Origin: Bacillota bacterium
GTDB taxonomy: Bacteria; Bacillota; Clostridia; Christensenellales; SZUA-584
Assembly: GCA_023390815.1 (NCBI GenBank)
Contig: JAEWCC010000015.1
Span: forward strand, 67,384 to 131,383
DNA length: 64,000 bases
Reading direction: 5' to 3'
The notes beneath the pieces are model-generated. The model was not told where the DNA came from, searched no databases, and saw only the letters and a program-made list of their open reading frames with translations. The stretch's first letter is position 1; each line of letters opens with the position of its first letter. Made by a program: the position numbers and the translations under genes. Shown here one piece after another: positions 7,636-17,981 of this stretch.

Positions 7636-9306
7636 ATGCACAAGACTGACCTTGAAATCGCCCGTGAGGCAAGACTCACTCCGATACGTGAAATCGCGCA
7701 GCGCGCGGGAATTCTCGAAAACGAGCTGATTCCGTTCGGTGATAACAAAGCCAAGGTATCTCTCTCCATCCAGCAACGCGTCGGAAACAATCCGCCGGGC
7801 AAGCTCATTCTCGTCTCTGCGATAAACCCCACGCCTGCAGGTGAAGGCAAAACCACCGTCTCCATCGGCCTTGCTGACGCACTCTCACAGTGCGGACAGC
7901 GCGTTTGCCTGACGCTGCGCGAACCCTCATTGGGGCCGGTGTTCGGTATCAAGGGCGGCGCGGCAGGCGGCGGATACTCCCAGGTTATCCCAATGGAGGA
8001 CATCAATCTGCATTTTACGGGTGATCTGCATGCGGTGACAGCGGCCAACAACCTGCTTTGCGCGCTCGTCGACAACCATATCCAGCAGGGCAACGCGCTG
8101 GGGATCGACCCACGCCGCATCACAATACGGCGTTGCATGGACATGAACGACCGTCAGCTGCGCTTCATCACGTGCGGACTCGGCGGACGCACCAACGGCA
8201 TGCCGCGTGAGGACAGCTTCGATATCACTGCCGCGTCGGAGGTTATGGCCGTACTGTGCCTCGCATCCGACCTGCACGACTTAAAGGACCGGCTATCGCG
8301 CATCAAGGTCGCTTATACCTTTGCCGATAAGCCTGTCACTGCCGAAGCGCTCCACGCAGCAGGCGCAATGGCGGCGCTTCTGAAGGATGCAATACGCCCT
8401 AATATCGTTCAGACGCTGGAGGGTACCCCCTGCCTGATGCACGGCGGACCGTTTGCAAACATCGCACATGGCTGCAACAGCTATATCGCTACGCATACCG
8501 CGCTGCACCTTTCCGATTACGTTGTGACCGAAGCGGGCTTCGGCGCGGACCTTGGCGCAGAGAAGTTCCTCGACATTAAATGCCGTCAGACAGGGCTTTG
8601 GCCCGACGCAGTCGTCGTCGTTGCCACGGTGCGCGCGCTCAAAATGCACGGCGGCGTTGCCAAGGACGCGCTCGCCGTACCGGACACTGCCGCTGTGGAG
8701 CGCGGCTTTGCCAACCTTGCAAAGCACATCGACAATCTACAAGGCTTTTACGGCCTGCCCGTTGCAGTGGCCATCAACAAATTTGATACCGACTCCACCG
8801 ATGAAACGGATGCGATCTGCCGTCTGTGCGCAGAAAAGGGCGTAACCGCTGTCCCGGCTGAAGTTTGGGCCCAGGGCGGCAAAGGTGGCATCGCGCTTGC
8901 GCAGGAAGTAATGCGCATCGCGCGCAGCACACAGCCGAAGCACCCGTATGCGCTGGGGGACAGCATTGAGACCAAGATCGAAAAGCTGGCGCGGACGATA
9001 TATGGCGCGAACGAAATCCACTATTCCGCAGGCGTACCCAAGGACATCGCGGCGCTCAGCGCACACGGTTATGGGAACCTGCCGGTCTGTATTGCCAAAA
9101 CACAATATTCGCTTTCGCACGATCCGAAGCTGCTGGGGCGCCCGGAGGGGTTCCGCTTTACCGTCCGCGGCGTAAAGCTCTCGGCCGGCGCGGGCTTTAT
9201 CGTCGTAATGGCAGGCGATATCACCACGATGCCCGGTCTGCCCAAAAACCCCGCGGCAGAACAGATTACAATCGACGACGCAGGGCGCATTGAAGGATTA
9301 TTCTGA
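7636..9306 (+). CDS. fhs: Formate-tetrahydrofolate ligase
   Basis: Fhs makes 10-formyl-tetrahydrofolate from formate, THF and ATP in the cytoplasm. It feeds purine and formyl-methionine synthesis and, in acetogens, the methyl branch of the Wood-Ljungdahl pathway. At 556 residues it is full length. The P-loop-like signature NPTPAGEGKTTVSIGLADAL spans residues 64-83, and the family stretch LREPSLGPVFGIKGGAAGGG follows. The start has an AAGGTGG site 7 bases upstream. No other folate or Wood-Ljungdahl gene is adjacent, so acetogenesis cannot be concluded. The leader contains a small GCAGC/GCTGC hairpin that does not match the THF riboswitch as I remember it. Confidence 0.98.
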   Translation: MHKTDLEIAREARLTPIREIAQRAGILENELIPFGDNKAKVSLSIQQRVGNNPPGKLILVSAINPTPAGEGKTTVSIGLADALSQCGQRVCLTLREPSLGPVFGIKGGAAGGGYSQVIPMEDINLHFTGDLHAVTAANNLLCALVDNHIQQGNALGIDPRRITIRRCMDMNDRQLRFITCGLGGRTNGMPREDSFDITAASEVMAVLCLASDLHDLKDRLSRIKVAYTFADKPVTAEALHAAGAMAALLKDAIRPNIVQTLEGTPCLMHGGPFANIAHGCNSYIATHTALHLSDYVVTEAGFGADLGAEKFLDIKCRQTGLWPDAVVVVATVRALKMHGGVAKDALAVPDTAAVERGFANLAKHIDNLQGFYGLPVAVAINKFDTDSTDETDAICRLCAEKGVTAVPAEVWAQGGKGGIALAQEVMRIARSTQPKHPYALGDSIETKIEKLARTIYGANEIHYSAGVPKDIAALSAHGYGNLPVCIAKTQYSLSHDPKLLGRPEGFRFTVRGVKLSAGAGFIVVMAGDITTMPGLPKNPAAEQITIDDAGRIEGLF

Positions 9307-9370
9307 TGCAGGAGTAATTAAGATATTTTGTGAACTTTAAACGCGGACGTTTTAAAAATGTCCCGGCGAT

Positions 9371-9376
9371 GGTACA
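9371..9376 (+). promoter_or_regulatory. Possible extended -10 for the small membrane protein
   Basis: TGGTACAAT (-10 at 9371-9376) has only a weak AT-rich -35 upstream. If used, the transcript starts near 9383 and the ATG at 9421 is the first usable start. Confidence 0.4.
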
Positions 9377-9420
9377 ATGGGCATTGGTATTATTCCGATA
9401 GCATTATGGAGATGAAAGAA

Positions 9421-9642
9421 ATGACGAGAAGAAATCTGATCGTGCTGCTGATCTTCGTAGTGATCGCAGGGGCCATCGCGGGCGCATTCGTATTTTTAAG
9501 CCAGATCGGTACCGGCGGTCCGGCGGCAATTCCCAGCATATACAGCAGTTCGAGCGGTGCCGCTATCCAGCAGGAACTAACGCGTTACGTGTCCGTTCCG
9601 ACTGATTACGAGGCTGACATGAACCTGGGAGTGTGCTTATAA
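9421..9642 (+). CDS. Small single-span membrane protein, unknown
   Basis: A 73-residue protein I do not recognise. It has a short basic start (MTRRN), one hydrophobic helix of about 22 residues rich in valine and isoleucine, and a polar tail rich in serine and alanine ending in LGVCL. This predicts an inner-membrane anchor with the tail outside, or an uncleaved signal. The ATG at 9421 follows GGAG at 9 bases; in-frame starts further upstream (9358, 9406) would lie over the putative promoter or lack a ribosome site. A strong terminator follows. It could be a remnant of a longer secreted protein. Confidence 0.5.
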   Translation: MTRRNLIVLLIFVVIAGAIAGAFVFLSQIGTGGPAAIPSIYSSSSGAAIQQELTRYVSVPTDYEADMNLGVCL

Positions 9643-9657
9643 CCTGCTCCATACATC

Positions 9658-9688
9658 AAAAAAGGCAGCTTGGCTGCCTTTTCTTTTA
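9658..9688. terminator. Bidirectional terminator, small gene / gltX
   Basis: AAAGGCAGC (9661-9669) pairs with GCTGCCTTT (9673-9681) around a TTG loop, with A-rich and T-rich flanks. It serves both converging transcripts. Confidence 0.85.
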
Positions 9689-11134
9689 CCTTTCCAATCT
9701 TTCAATACTGCCGCTGAGCCGGTGCAGCGTTTCCGCCTTGCCGAGCAGCGACGCGATCTCCACAGGGCCGCCCGGCGTAACCTCCTGCCCGGATATCGCG
9801 ATTCGAAGCGGCCAATAAAGCTGGCCGTTTTTAATCCCCAGCTTCTCCACGAGCGCAGTCAGCGTCTCCTTCAGCGGTTCAACCGAATAGTCCTCCAGCA
9901 TTTCAAGCGCTGCTTTCGCTTCTTTTAAAACCGGCAGTGCCGACTCCGCGTCGCAGCCCGAACGCTTGTGGAAATAGAGTTCCTTCCCGAATTCCGGCAT
10001 GGATACGAGGAAGGAGAGCTTGCCCGTAATCTCATCCAGGCGCTCCAACCGCGGCTGGATCATTTCCGCGATAAGCCCCAGATCCATATGCTGTACGCCC
10101 GCCGTTTCAAAATAAGGCATTGCTCGGGCAATAAACTCCTCTTTGGAAAGCGCGCGGATGTACTGCGCATTCATCCAAGTAAGCTTCTCCGTATCAAACA
10201 CCGCGGACGATTTTGACAACCCTTCGATTGAAAACGCCTCAATCAGCTCTTCGAGGGAGTAAATCTCGCGCTCTCCGCCCGGGCTCCAGCCCAGCAGCGC
10301 GATATAGTTGATAAGCGCTTCCTTGAGATACCCTTTCTTGAGAAAGTCGTCGAACGCGGCGTCGCCGTAGCGCTTGGAAAGCTTGCGCTGCTTGTCCTTC
10401 ATCACCACCGGCAGATGGATGTATTGCGGAATGTCCCAGCCCATCGCGCGGTACAGGTGGTTGTATTTCGGGGTGGATGAAAGATACTCCACCCCGCGGA
10501 TCACGTGCGTAATGCCCATCAGATGGTCGTCGATCACGTTGGCGAGATTGTATGTGGGCATGCCGTCCGCTTTTAAAAGCACGTTATCGTCGAGGTCCGC
10601 ATTGGGCACCGTGATGTCGCCGAATACCGCATCGGTATACGTCGTCTCGCCTTCTCGCGGAATGTTCTGACGGATCACGTAAGGCTCGCCCGCAGCGAGC
10701 TTGCTTTGTATCTCCTCCGGCGAGAGGTGCAGGCAGTGCTTGTCGTAAGTAAAGGTCTGCCCCTGAGCTTCGGCTTTGGCACGCTCCTCCGCAAGCCGCT
10801 CCTTCGTGCAGAAGCAGCGGTACGCCGCGCCGCGCTCGATAAGCTTTTCGGCGTACTCTTTGTAAATCTCGCGTCGTTCGCTCTGGATATACGGACCAAA
10901 GTCTCCGCCCACGTCCGGGCCTTCGTCGTAGTCAAGGCCCGTCTGGCGCAGCGTGTTGTAGATGACGTCCTTCGCACCCTCCACCTCGCGGTTTAAATCG
11001 GTATCTTCAATCCGGAGTATAAAAACCCCGTTGTGCTTGCGCGCAAACAGCCACGCGTACAGCGCCGTGCGCAAGCCTCCGATATGCAGATAGCCCGTCG
11101 GGCTGGGCGCGAACCTCGTCCTGACCTGAGTCAT
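9686..11134 (-). CDS. gltX: Glutamyl-tRNA synthetase
   Basis: It charges tRNA-Glu with glutamate. The protein has about 482 residues, normal for bacterial GluRS. The class I signature lies in FAPSPTGYLHIGG near the N-terminus, and KLSKR in mid-protein is the KMSKR loop. The start at 11134 (MTQVRTRFAPSP) is fixed by homology; longer in-frame reading adds only unrelated residues. It lies downstream of glnS. Because this genome also encodes GlnRS, this GluRS need not misacylate tRNA-Gln, unlike in most Firmicutes that rely on GatCAB. Whether gatCAB exists elsewhere cannot be seen here. Confidence 0.97.
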   Translation of the reverse strand: MTQVRTRFAPSPTGYLHIGGLRTALYAWLFARKHNGVFILRIEDTDLNREVEGAKDVIYNTLRQTGLDYDEGPDVGGDFGPYIQSERREIYKEYAEKLIERGAAYRCFCTKERLAEERAKAEAQGQTFTYDKHCLHLSPEEIQSKLAAGEPYVIRQNIPREGETTYTDAVFGDITVPNADLDDNVLLKADGMPTYNLANVIDDHLMGITHVIRGVEYLSSTPKYNHLYRAMGWDIPQYIHLPVVMKDKQRKLSKRYGDAAFDDFLKKGYLKEALINYIALLGWSPGGEREIYSLEELIEAFSIEGLSKSSAVFDTEKLTWMNAQYIRALSKEEFIARAMPYFETAGVQHMDLGLIAEMIQPRLERLDEITGKLSFLVSMPEFGKELYFHKRSGCDAESALPVLKEAKAALEMLEDYSVEPLKETLTALVEKLGIKNGQLYWPLRIAISGQEVTPGGPVEIASLLGKAETLHRLSGSIERLER

Positions 11135-11159
11135 TGTGGTGATCGTTCCTTTCTTTTCG

Positions 11160-11345
11160 GGGGCTCTGCCCCCAATCCCCTGCCTAAGGGATATCATCCC
11201 TTAGGAATCCCTTCGACAGCAATATACGGTGTTTTCATGGGCTTACAAAAACCAACATGCAGCATTGATATAACAGACGGAACGGCACGGAGACCGTTCC
11301 CTACAGCTATTTGTAGGGAACGCCCCCTGTGGCGTTCCGTTTCAT
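11160..11345. repeat. Intergenic palindromes between glnS and gltX
   Basis: The gap of about 220 bases holds no gene. It contains GGGGGCTCTGCCCCC, CTAAGGGATATCATCCCTTAG, and two GC-rich palindromes: GGAACGGCAC...GACCGTTCC (11280-11301) and GGAACGCC...GGCGTTCC (11318-11339), the latter flanked by TGTAG and CG. They resemble the repeat at 1438-1470 and may also end glnS transcripts. Confidence 0.55.
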
Positions 11346-11357
11346 ACAAAGCTTTGT

Positions 11358-12998
<1,641 letters not shown>

Positions 12999-13018
12999 AT
13001 GTCTCCTCCACCGGAGTC

Positions 13019-14638
13019 CTATTTCTTTTTGCCGTCCCGATACTTCTTCGATGCAGCCACGAGTTCGCGGAACAACGGATGCGACCGAATCGGCCGGGAC
13101 TTAAACTCGGGATGGAACTGCACACCTACAAACCACGGGTGATCAATTAGCTCCATAATCTCTACAAGGCCGTGTTCCGGGTTGGTCCCCGCAACGCGCA
13201 TACCCGCTTTAGAAATCTCCTCGAGATAAATGTTATTAAACTCGTAGCGGTGGCGGTGGCGCTCGCTGATCTCGTCTGTTTGGTACGCCTCGTACGCGTG
13301 CGTACCCTTTTTGAGCGCACACTTGTAGGCACCCAGCCGCATCGTTCCGCCCATGTTGGTGATGTTCTTCTGCTCCGGCATCAAATCGATGAACGGATAC
13401 GGCGTATCGAGGCAATGCTCGGTGGAGTTCGCTTCGCGGTGCCCCAGCACGTTGCGCGCAAACTCGATAACCGCCATCTGCATGCCAAGACAAATGCCAA
13501 AGAACGGCACCTTCTTTTCCCTGCAATATTGTATTGCCTTGATTTTTCCTTCTATACCGCGCTCGCCAAAGCCACCCGGCACAATGAGACCGTCCGCCTC
13601 GCCGAGAATTGTATCGATGTCGCAGGTTTCCTCCAGGTCAACCGCGTTGACCCACATGATCTGCACATCCACCTTGTTGGCGATGCCCGCATGGGTTAAT
13701 GACTCCACGATGGAAAGGTAAGCGTCGTGCAGCTCAATATATTTGCCCACGATCGCGATTTTTACTTTGTCCTTCTTCTGCTTCTGAATCTTAACGATGT
13801 TTTCCCACTCAGGGATATTCGAGGGCACATCGGGCAGGCCCAGTCGGTCGCAGACGAGCTTGTCCAGCCGTTCATTCCGCAGCAGCAGCGGGATCTCATA
13901 GAGCGAGTCGGCGTCGCAGTTCTGAACCACAGCCTTGGGGCTGACGTTACAGAACAGCGAAATCTTACGCTTTAAGTCGTCGGTAATTTCTTTTTCGGTG
14001 CGGCAAACGATAATATCGGGTTCGATACCGATCGTACGAAGCTCCTTAACGCTGTGCTGCGTAGGCTTGGTCTTGAGTTCGCCCACTTTGCCGAGGTACG
14101 GCAGCAGCGTCACGTGGATATACATGCAGTTTTCCTCGCCGACCTCCCACTTGATCTGCCGGATGGTCTCAAGGAAAGGCTGCGATTCGATATCGCCCAC
14201 CGTGCCGCCGATTTCTGTAATCACGACATCGGGCTTTTCACGGCTCGCGACGCTGTAGATGCGTTCCTTAATCTCGTCGGTGATGTGCGGAATTACCTGT
14301 ACCGTGCCGCCGAGGTAATCGCCGCGGCGCTCCTTGGTAATCACCTTCCAATAAACCTTGCCCGTCGTGACGTTGGAATCCGCGAACGAATTCTCGTCGG
14401 TAAAGCGCTCATAGTGGCCGATGTCAAGGTCGGTCTCCGCGCCGTCGTCTGTTACGAAAACCTCTCCATGCTGAAACGGGCTCATCGTGCCCGGGTCCAC
14501 ATTGATATACGGATCGCACTTCTGCAGCGAGACCTTGAGGCCTCTGCCTTTTAAAAGCAATCCCAGTGATGCAGCGGTGATGCCCTTTCCCAGTGATGAC
14601 ACTACGCCGCCTGTTACAAAAATAAATTTGGTCGCCAT
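13019..14638 (-). CDS. pyrG: CTP synthase
   Basis: PyrG makes CTP from UTP, ATP and glutamine, the last step of pyrimidine nucleotide synthesis, and is allosterically tuned by GTP. It is 539 residues, full length. The N-terminal amidoligase domain starts with FIFVTGGVVSSLGKGITAASL. The C-terminal class I glutamine amidotransferase has the catalytic cysteine in FFGICLGMQ and the His-Glu pair near VGVQFHPEF. It lies between a metal-dependent hydrolase and glnS in an apparent five-gene operon. I did not find a clear reiterative-transcription leader. Confidence 0.98.
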   Translation of the reverse strand: MATKFIFVTGGVVSSLGKGITAASLGLLLKGRGLKVSLQKCDPYINVDPGTMSPFQHGEVFVTDDGAETDLDIGHYERFTDENSFADSNVTTGKVYWKVITKERRGDYLGGTVQVIPHITDEIKERIYSVASREKPDVVITEIGGTVGDIESQPFLETIRQIKWEVGEENCMYIHVTLLPYLGKVGELKTKPTQHSVKELRTIGIEPDIIVCRTEKEITDDLKRKISLFCNVSPKAVVQNCDADSLYEIPLLLRNERLDKLVCDRLGLPDVPSNIPEWENIVKIQKQKKDKVKIAIVGKYIELHDAYLSIVESLTHAGIANKVDVQIMWVNAVDLEETCDIDTILGEADGLIVPGGFGERGIEGKIKAIQYCREKKVPFFGICLGMQMAVIEFARNVLGHREANSTEHCLDTPYPFIDLMPEQKNITNMGGTMRLGAYKCALKKGTHAYEAYQTDEISERHRHRYEFNNIYLEEISKAGMRVAGTNPEHGLVEIMELIDHPWFVGVQFHPEFKSRPIRSHPLFRELVAASKKYRDGKKK

Positions 14639-14667
14639 CGAAACCCCCTCCGAATCAAATCAAAATA

Positions 14668-15324
14668 TTATAGGTACTCCATGACCACAATGCGTGTCCG
14701 CTTTTTCAGTGTTGCCATATCGATATTGAGATAGCACTGGCCCGGGTACGATACATCGTATTCACGGTCCACAACCTCCAGGAATTCGTGCAGCGGCGCG
14801 ATATCCATGTCGGTCGCAGGCGTTTTAAAGTGCATTGGGATGATGATGTTGGGCTTAACCAGCCCGCAGATGGTTAGCGCCTCCTGCGCGTCGATCGTAT
14901 AGCGCCCGCCTACGGGAATCAGCAAAATCTCCGTTCCCTTGATCTTTTCGATTATGCTGTCCTCGGGAATACTGCCGAGGTCGCCCATATGGCAAAGACG
15001 GATGCCCCGAACGCTCACCACCGAAATGAGGTTCTCACCCCGGTGTGCGCCGCTTGAATGGTCATGCCAGGTTTTAATACATTCAATACTAATCTCGCCG
15101 AAGGTATGTACCCCTGGCTTGTTTACAACCGTGTAGTTCCCTGTAATGCGGCTTAAGTTGTTATGATCAAAATGCTGATGGCTGACGACTACGATATCGA
15201 CTTCTTTTTCGGCGCGGGAATAACCCACTGTGTCATCGTACGGGTCAAACAAAATTCGTGTTCCGTTCTTGGTCGTGACCAAAAAACAGGAATGTCCGAG
15301 CCACTCAATCACCATCTTTTTCAC
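14668..15324 (-). CDS. Metallo-beta-lactamase-fold hydrolase (UlaG-like)
   Basis: A 218-residue protein of the MBL-fold superfamily, similar to the UlaG/UPF0173 group. The metal-binding motif HQHFDH (HxHxDH) lies in VVVSHQHFDHNNLSRI, and a second metal histidine is likely in CHMGDLG. The final part VKPNIIIPMHFKT carries another conserved histidine. The substrate is unknown; relatives hydrolyse lactone phosphates, phosphodiesters or nucleic acids. It sits between the ywiB-like gene and pyrG with short gaps (16 and 29 bases), so co-transcription is expected. An internal ATG three codons in is an alternative start. Confidence 0.85.
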   Translation of the reverse strand: MKKMVIEWLGHSCFLVTTKNGTRILFDPYDDTVGYSRAEKEVDIVVVSHQHFDHNNLSRITGNYTVVNKPGVHTFGEISIECIKTWHDHSSGAHRGENLISVVSVRGIRLCHMGDLGSIPEDSIIEKIKGTEILLIPVGGRYTIDAQEALTICGLVKPNIIIPMHFKTPATDMDIAPLHEFLEVVDREYDVSYPGQCYLNIDMATLKKRTRIVVMEYL

Positions 15325-15340
15325 CTCCGCTATATTCTTG

Positions 15341-15766
15341 CTAGTTTACGCGTTCCTCCATGTTCTTAAACGAGAGATCAAGCTTGTTGACCGTAAACAA
15401 ATCACCGATGTTCATCTCGTATTCTAGGCACAGGCTGCCGCTCTTTTCCTGCAGATGGCTTTCTATCCGCGTTGCAAATATGCTCATATATGCGGCTCCC
15501 TGCGAACCCAGGCTGCTTTGGAACACACTGCCGGGTGAAAATACCATATGTGTGTCGATCGCACCGCTGCGCTCCAGCGTCACCGTTTCCCCTTCAAGCT
15601 TCAGGCGCGTTGTAACGCCTTCGATTCCAGTGAGTGCACTCTCATCGTACTCTAGCATATAGCCGTCCGTACTGCGATGCAGCGTACCCTCCGTTACAAA
15701 CTCGACCGCTCCTTCAGGCTCATCCTCAATGAGCGACCCTCGTATCGTCAGCAGAATTTTCTGCAT
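15341..15766 (-). CDS. DUF1934 / YwiB-like protein
   Basis: A 141-residue protein of the DUF1934 family, represented by Bacillus YwiB, thought to form a calycin-like beta barrel. It begins MQKILLTIRGSL and contains the characteristic YMLEYDES segment and a C-terminal LEYEMNIGD. The function is not established. In Bacillus the homologue lies beside argS; here it heads an operon with pyrG, glnS and gltX, so the link with tRNA charging persists in another form. It has its own extended -10 promoter about 20 bases before the start. Confidence 0.8.
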   Translation of the reverse strand: MQKILLTIRGSLIEDEPEGAVEFVTEGTLHRSTDGYMLEYDESALTGIEGVTTRLKLEGETVTLERSGAIDTHMVFSPGSVFQSSLGSQGAAYMSIFATRIESHLQEKSGSLCLEYEMNIGDLFTVNKLDLSFKNMEERVN

Positions 15767-15793
15767 AACTCCCCCTTCAGAACATTCTTATGT

Positions 15794-15822
15794 ATTATAG
15801 CACAAGTATACAAAATAACAAA
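15794..15822 (-). promoter_or_regulatory. Promoter of the ywiB-pyrG-glnS-gltX operon
   Basis: On the minus strand TGC-TATAAT (plus 15794-15799) is an extended -10, with TTTGTT 17 bp upstream. Expected start near 15787. Confidence 0.65.
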
Positions 15823-15865
15823 ATAACTTTGTTGCTGCAACATGTAAAAAATGATAACGCCACTC

Positions 15866-15895
15866 TTGACCGCAACACAGAAATACGCGTATAAT
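15866..15895 (+). promoter_or_regulatory. Promoter of lipoprotein gene 1
   Basis: TTGACC (15866-15871), an 18-bp spacer and TATAAT (15890-15895). Expected start near 15902, leaving a leader of about 105 bases with no recognised structure. Confidence 0.65.
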
Positions 15896-16006
15896 TTGAC
15901 TAATTATACACTTTTACAGAATAAAATGACTAAGTCATCGGGATTCCGCAGTTAAGCTCATTGTGTTTCAGGTATTAATATGTACCTATTAATCAGGAGG
16001 TTTTAT

Positions 16007-16564
16007 ATGAAAAAAATTAGGTTCATTGTTCCTGCAGTTCTGCTGCTTGCCGCCTTGCTTGGTGCGTGTGGCGCAGGAGAAGTCGATCTATCCAATACGA
16101 TCATCGCACCGGACGGCAGCGTTTCCATCGACACACCGGATGATTGGTCGATCGACACAACTCAAACACTCGAAGGTTACCTCGTACTCTCAATCGGCGA
16201 TGGCAACGGTGCGTTTGCGCAAATCTTTTACTATCCTGATGATGGCAGCGGCGTGACAGCAGAGGATTATGTAACGATGATGGTTGATGATTACTACACC
16301 GACAACGTCATTGGTGAAGTTCAGGAAACAAAGCTGGGCGAGAACGACGCTTATTATTTTGAATATTCCATGGTGGACAAGGGAGCTGACAATAACGATT
16401 ACAACTATCATGGTTACGAGTATTTTATAAACTTCGGTGCGGATATCGCCGAAATCGATATAAACTATTCACAGGGGAAGCTGGAGGGCAAGATATTTAC
16501 GCCTTCCGAGGATCAGCTTGAGCTGCTTCGCCGCATCGCCGAAACCACCAAAACCAATATTTAG
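16007..16564 (+). CDS. Lipoprotein, paralogue 1 of 3
   Basis: A 185-residue exported lipoprotein of unknown function. The signal peptide MKKIRFIVPAVLLLAALLGACG ends in a lipobox with the lipidated cysteine near residue 21. The mature part shares a pattern with the next two genes: a D-G-x-V-x-I-D-T/V-P motif, an Asn/Asp-Trp pair (DWSID), the segment GAFAQIFYYP, a YHGYEYFI motif and an LxLLRRIAETT tail. It starts after a perfect AGGAGG site. The family may be a PsbP/DUF1795-like fold, but I cannot confirm it. It lies upstream of three spore genes, which suggests, without proof, a role linked to sporulation or germination. Confidence 0.75.
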   Translation: MKKIRFIVPAVLLLAALLGACGAGEVDLSNTIIAPDGSVSIDTPDDWSIDTTQTLEGYLVLSIGDGNGAFAQIFYYPDDGSGVTAEDYVTMMVDDYYTDNVIGEVQETKLGENDAYYFEYSMVDKGADNNDYNYHGYEYFINFGADIAEIDINYSQGKLEGKIFTPSEDQLELLRRIAETTKTNI

Positions 16565-16633
16565 CCCCTGCGTTGACCGTCGGCGCGATGCGCATTATAA
16601 TGCCTTTAAGCCATTTTGGCCAGGGAGGTAATC

Positions 16634-17197
16634 ATGATCAAGCGATTGAGCGCCGTGATGGCGGTTTTAACAGCCGTGCTTGTGCTAAGTTCCTGCGGGG
16701 CTGGCAACTCACAGCTGCCCAACGAGATTAAGTCTGAGGATGGCAAAGTCAGAATCGATACGCCCGCGAACTGGTCGGTGAGCGAAGCGGAAACCAAAGA
16801 CAACCTCGTTTTGACGATTCAGGATGACTCAGGCGCTTTTGCCCAGATATTCTGGTATCCTGCTGCGGAGGGAAAAAAGTTTACCGCGAAGGACTATGCT
16901 GATAAAGCGCTGGGATACTATGGTGAGGACGCAAAAGGCGCGGCAAAAAGCATCAAGGTCGGGGAATACGAGGGGTATTACTTCGCGTATGTAAAGCAAG
17001 GGCTTGATAAAGACGGAAACACCTATACTTATCAAGGCTATGAGTACTTCCTCGCAAAAAAAGCCAACAACGACGAGACCGCGAAAATCAATGTTGTCGA
17101 GGTGGATATATTTTACCGCTACACTGATACCCCCCCGACGAACGACCAACTTACGCTGCTTCGCAGCATCGCGGAGACCGTTCAGGTTAAAGAATAA
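16634..17197 (+). CDS. Lipoprotein, paralogue 2 of 3
   Basis: A 187-residue lipoprotein homologous to its two neighbours. The signal peptide ends LVLSSCGAG, giving a lipidated cysteine near residue 20. Shared motifs are DGKVRIDTPANWS, GAFAQIFWYPA, YQGYEYFLA and LTLLRSIAETV. It is the most divergent of the three: the middle has AKDYADKALGYYGED where the others have a conserved Y-x-D-N-V-I-G-E-V stretch. An AGGGAGG site lies 5 bases before the ATG. A clear terminator follows, so the third copy has a separate or weaker read-through supply. Confidence 0.75.
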   Translation: MIKRLSAVMAVLTAVLVLSSCGAGNSQLPNEIKSEDGKVRIDTPANWSVSEAETKDNLVLTIQDDSGAFAQIFWYPAAEGKKFTAKDYADKALGYYGEDAKGAAKSIKVGEYEGYYFAYVKQGLDKDGNTYTYQGYEYFLAKKANNDETAKINVVEVDIFYRYTDTPPTNDQLTLLRSIAETVQVKE

Positions 17198-17199
17198 CC

Positions 17200-17236
17200 C
17201 AAAGCCCTTCGCGCCCATGCGAAGGGCTTTTTTCGT
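17200..17236 (+). terminator. Terminator after lipoprotein 2
   Basis: GCCCTTCGC and GCGAAGGGC form a strong stem with a short loop, followed by TTTTTT. Confidence 0.9.
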
Positions 17237-17280
17237 TAATCATCGCGCATAGGTTTTCAAAGCTGAGCCATGCTATAAAC

Positions 17281-17874
17281 ATGAACAAGATGCGAAGACT
17301 TCTGACGCGGAAAGGCTTTATGCTGCTGCTTGCAGCACTGCTGACAGCCGTGCTGGGCGCGTGCAGCGCCAGCAAAGACCAGACCACACAGACGCAGATA
17401 TCCAAAACGATCAAAGCCGCGGATGGCAGCGTGAGTATCGACGTGCCCGATAATTGGTCCGAAGACGCGACGGTAGTACCGGAGCGCTATCTTGTGCTCG
17501 CACTTACGGACGGGAGCAGCGCGTTTTCGCAGATATTCTATTATCCCAACGACGAGAGCGGATACACGGCCAAGGATTACTGCGATATGACCGCCGGAGA
17601 CTACTATAAGGACAACGTCATCGGCGAGGTTAAAGAAACCAAGATTAACGACCACGACGCATTCCACTTTGAGTATTCCATGGTGGACGAAGGCGTGGAC
17701 GGCAACGAATATAACTATCATGGCTACGAATACTTCATCGACTTTAACGGAAACGTTGTGGAGGTGGACATATTCTATTCCCAGAGCAAGCTCGAGGGTA
17801 AACTATTTACGCCCTCGGAAGAGCAGCTCGCCCTGCTGCGCAGTATCGCCGAAACGGCGCGGGCCAATGCATAA
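17281..17874 (+). CDS. Lipoprotein, paralogue 3 of 3
   Basis: A 197-residue lipoprotein, closest to the first copy. The signal peptide contains LLAALLTAVLGACSAS with the lipobox cysteine near residue 23. It keeps the pattern DGSVSIDVPDNWS, SAFSQIFYYPNDESG, the DNVIGEVKETK stretch, FEYSMVDEG, YHGYEYFIDF and LALLRSIAETA. No strong ribosome site is visible before the ATG, and no promoter was recognised in the 83 bases after the preceding terminator. Expression may therefore depend on a non-sigma-A promoter or read-through. Confidence 0.75.
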   Translation: MNKMRRLLTRKGFMLLLAALLTAVLGACSASKDQTTQTQISKTIKAADGSVSIDVPDNWSEDATVVPERYLVLALTDGSSAFSQIFYYPNDESGYTAKDYCDMTAGDYYKDNVIGEVKETKINDHDAFHFEYSMVDEGVDGNEYNYHGYEYFIDFNGNVVEVDIFYSQSKLEGKLFTPSEEQLALLRSIAETARANA

Positions 17875-17884
17875 ACATCTCATT

Positions 17885-17908
17885 CCTTCGCCAAAGCGAA
17901 GGTTTTTA
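17885..17908 (+). terminator. Terminator after lipoprotein 3
   Basis: CCTTCGC (17885-17891) and GCGAAGG (17896-17902) form a stem with loop CAAA, followed by five T. Confidence 0.88.
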
Positions 17909-17918
17909 GATTCACTTG

Positions 17919-17947
17919 GTATAGTTTCTCCTTGTGTGGCCATAATA
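17919..17947 (+). promoter_or_regulatory. Possible sigma-F promoter of spoIIR
   Basis: GTATA (17919-17923) matches the sigma-F -35 GYWTA, and GGCCATAATA (17938-17947) matches the -10 GGNNANANTR at every defined base. The 14-bp gap is 1-2 bases shorter than the usual spacing as I recall it. In Bacillus spoIIR is a sigma-F gene. Confidence 0.5.
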
Positions 17948-17981
17948 AAAGCACATATGCATATGAATATGACACACAAGG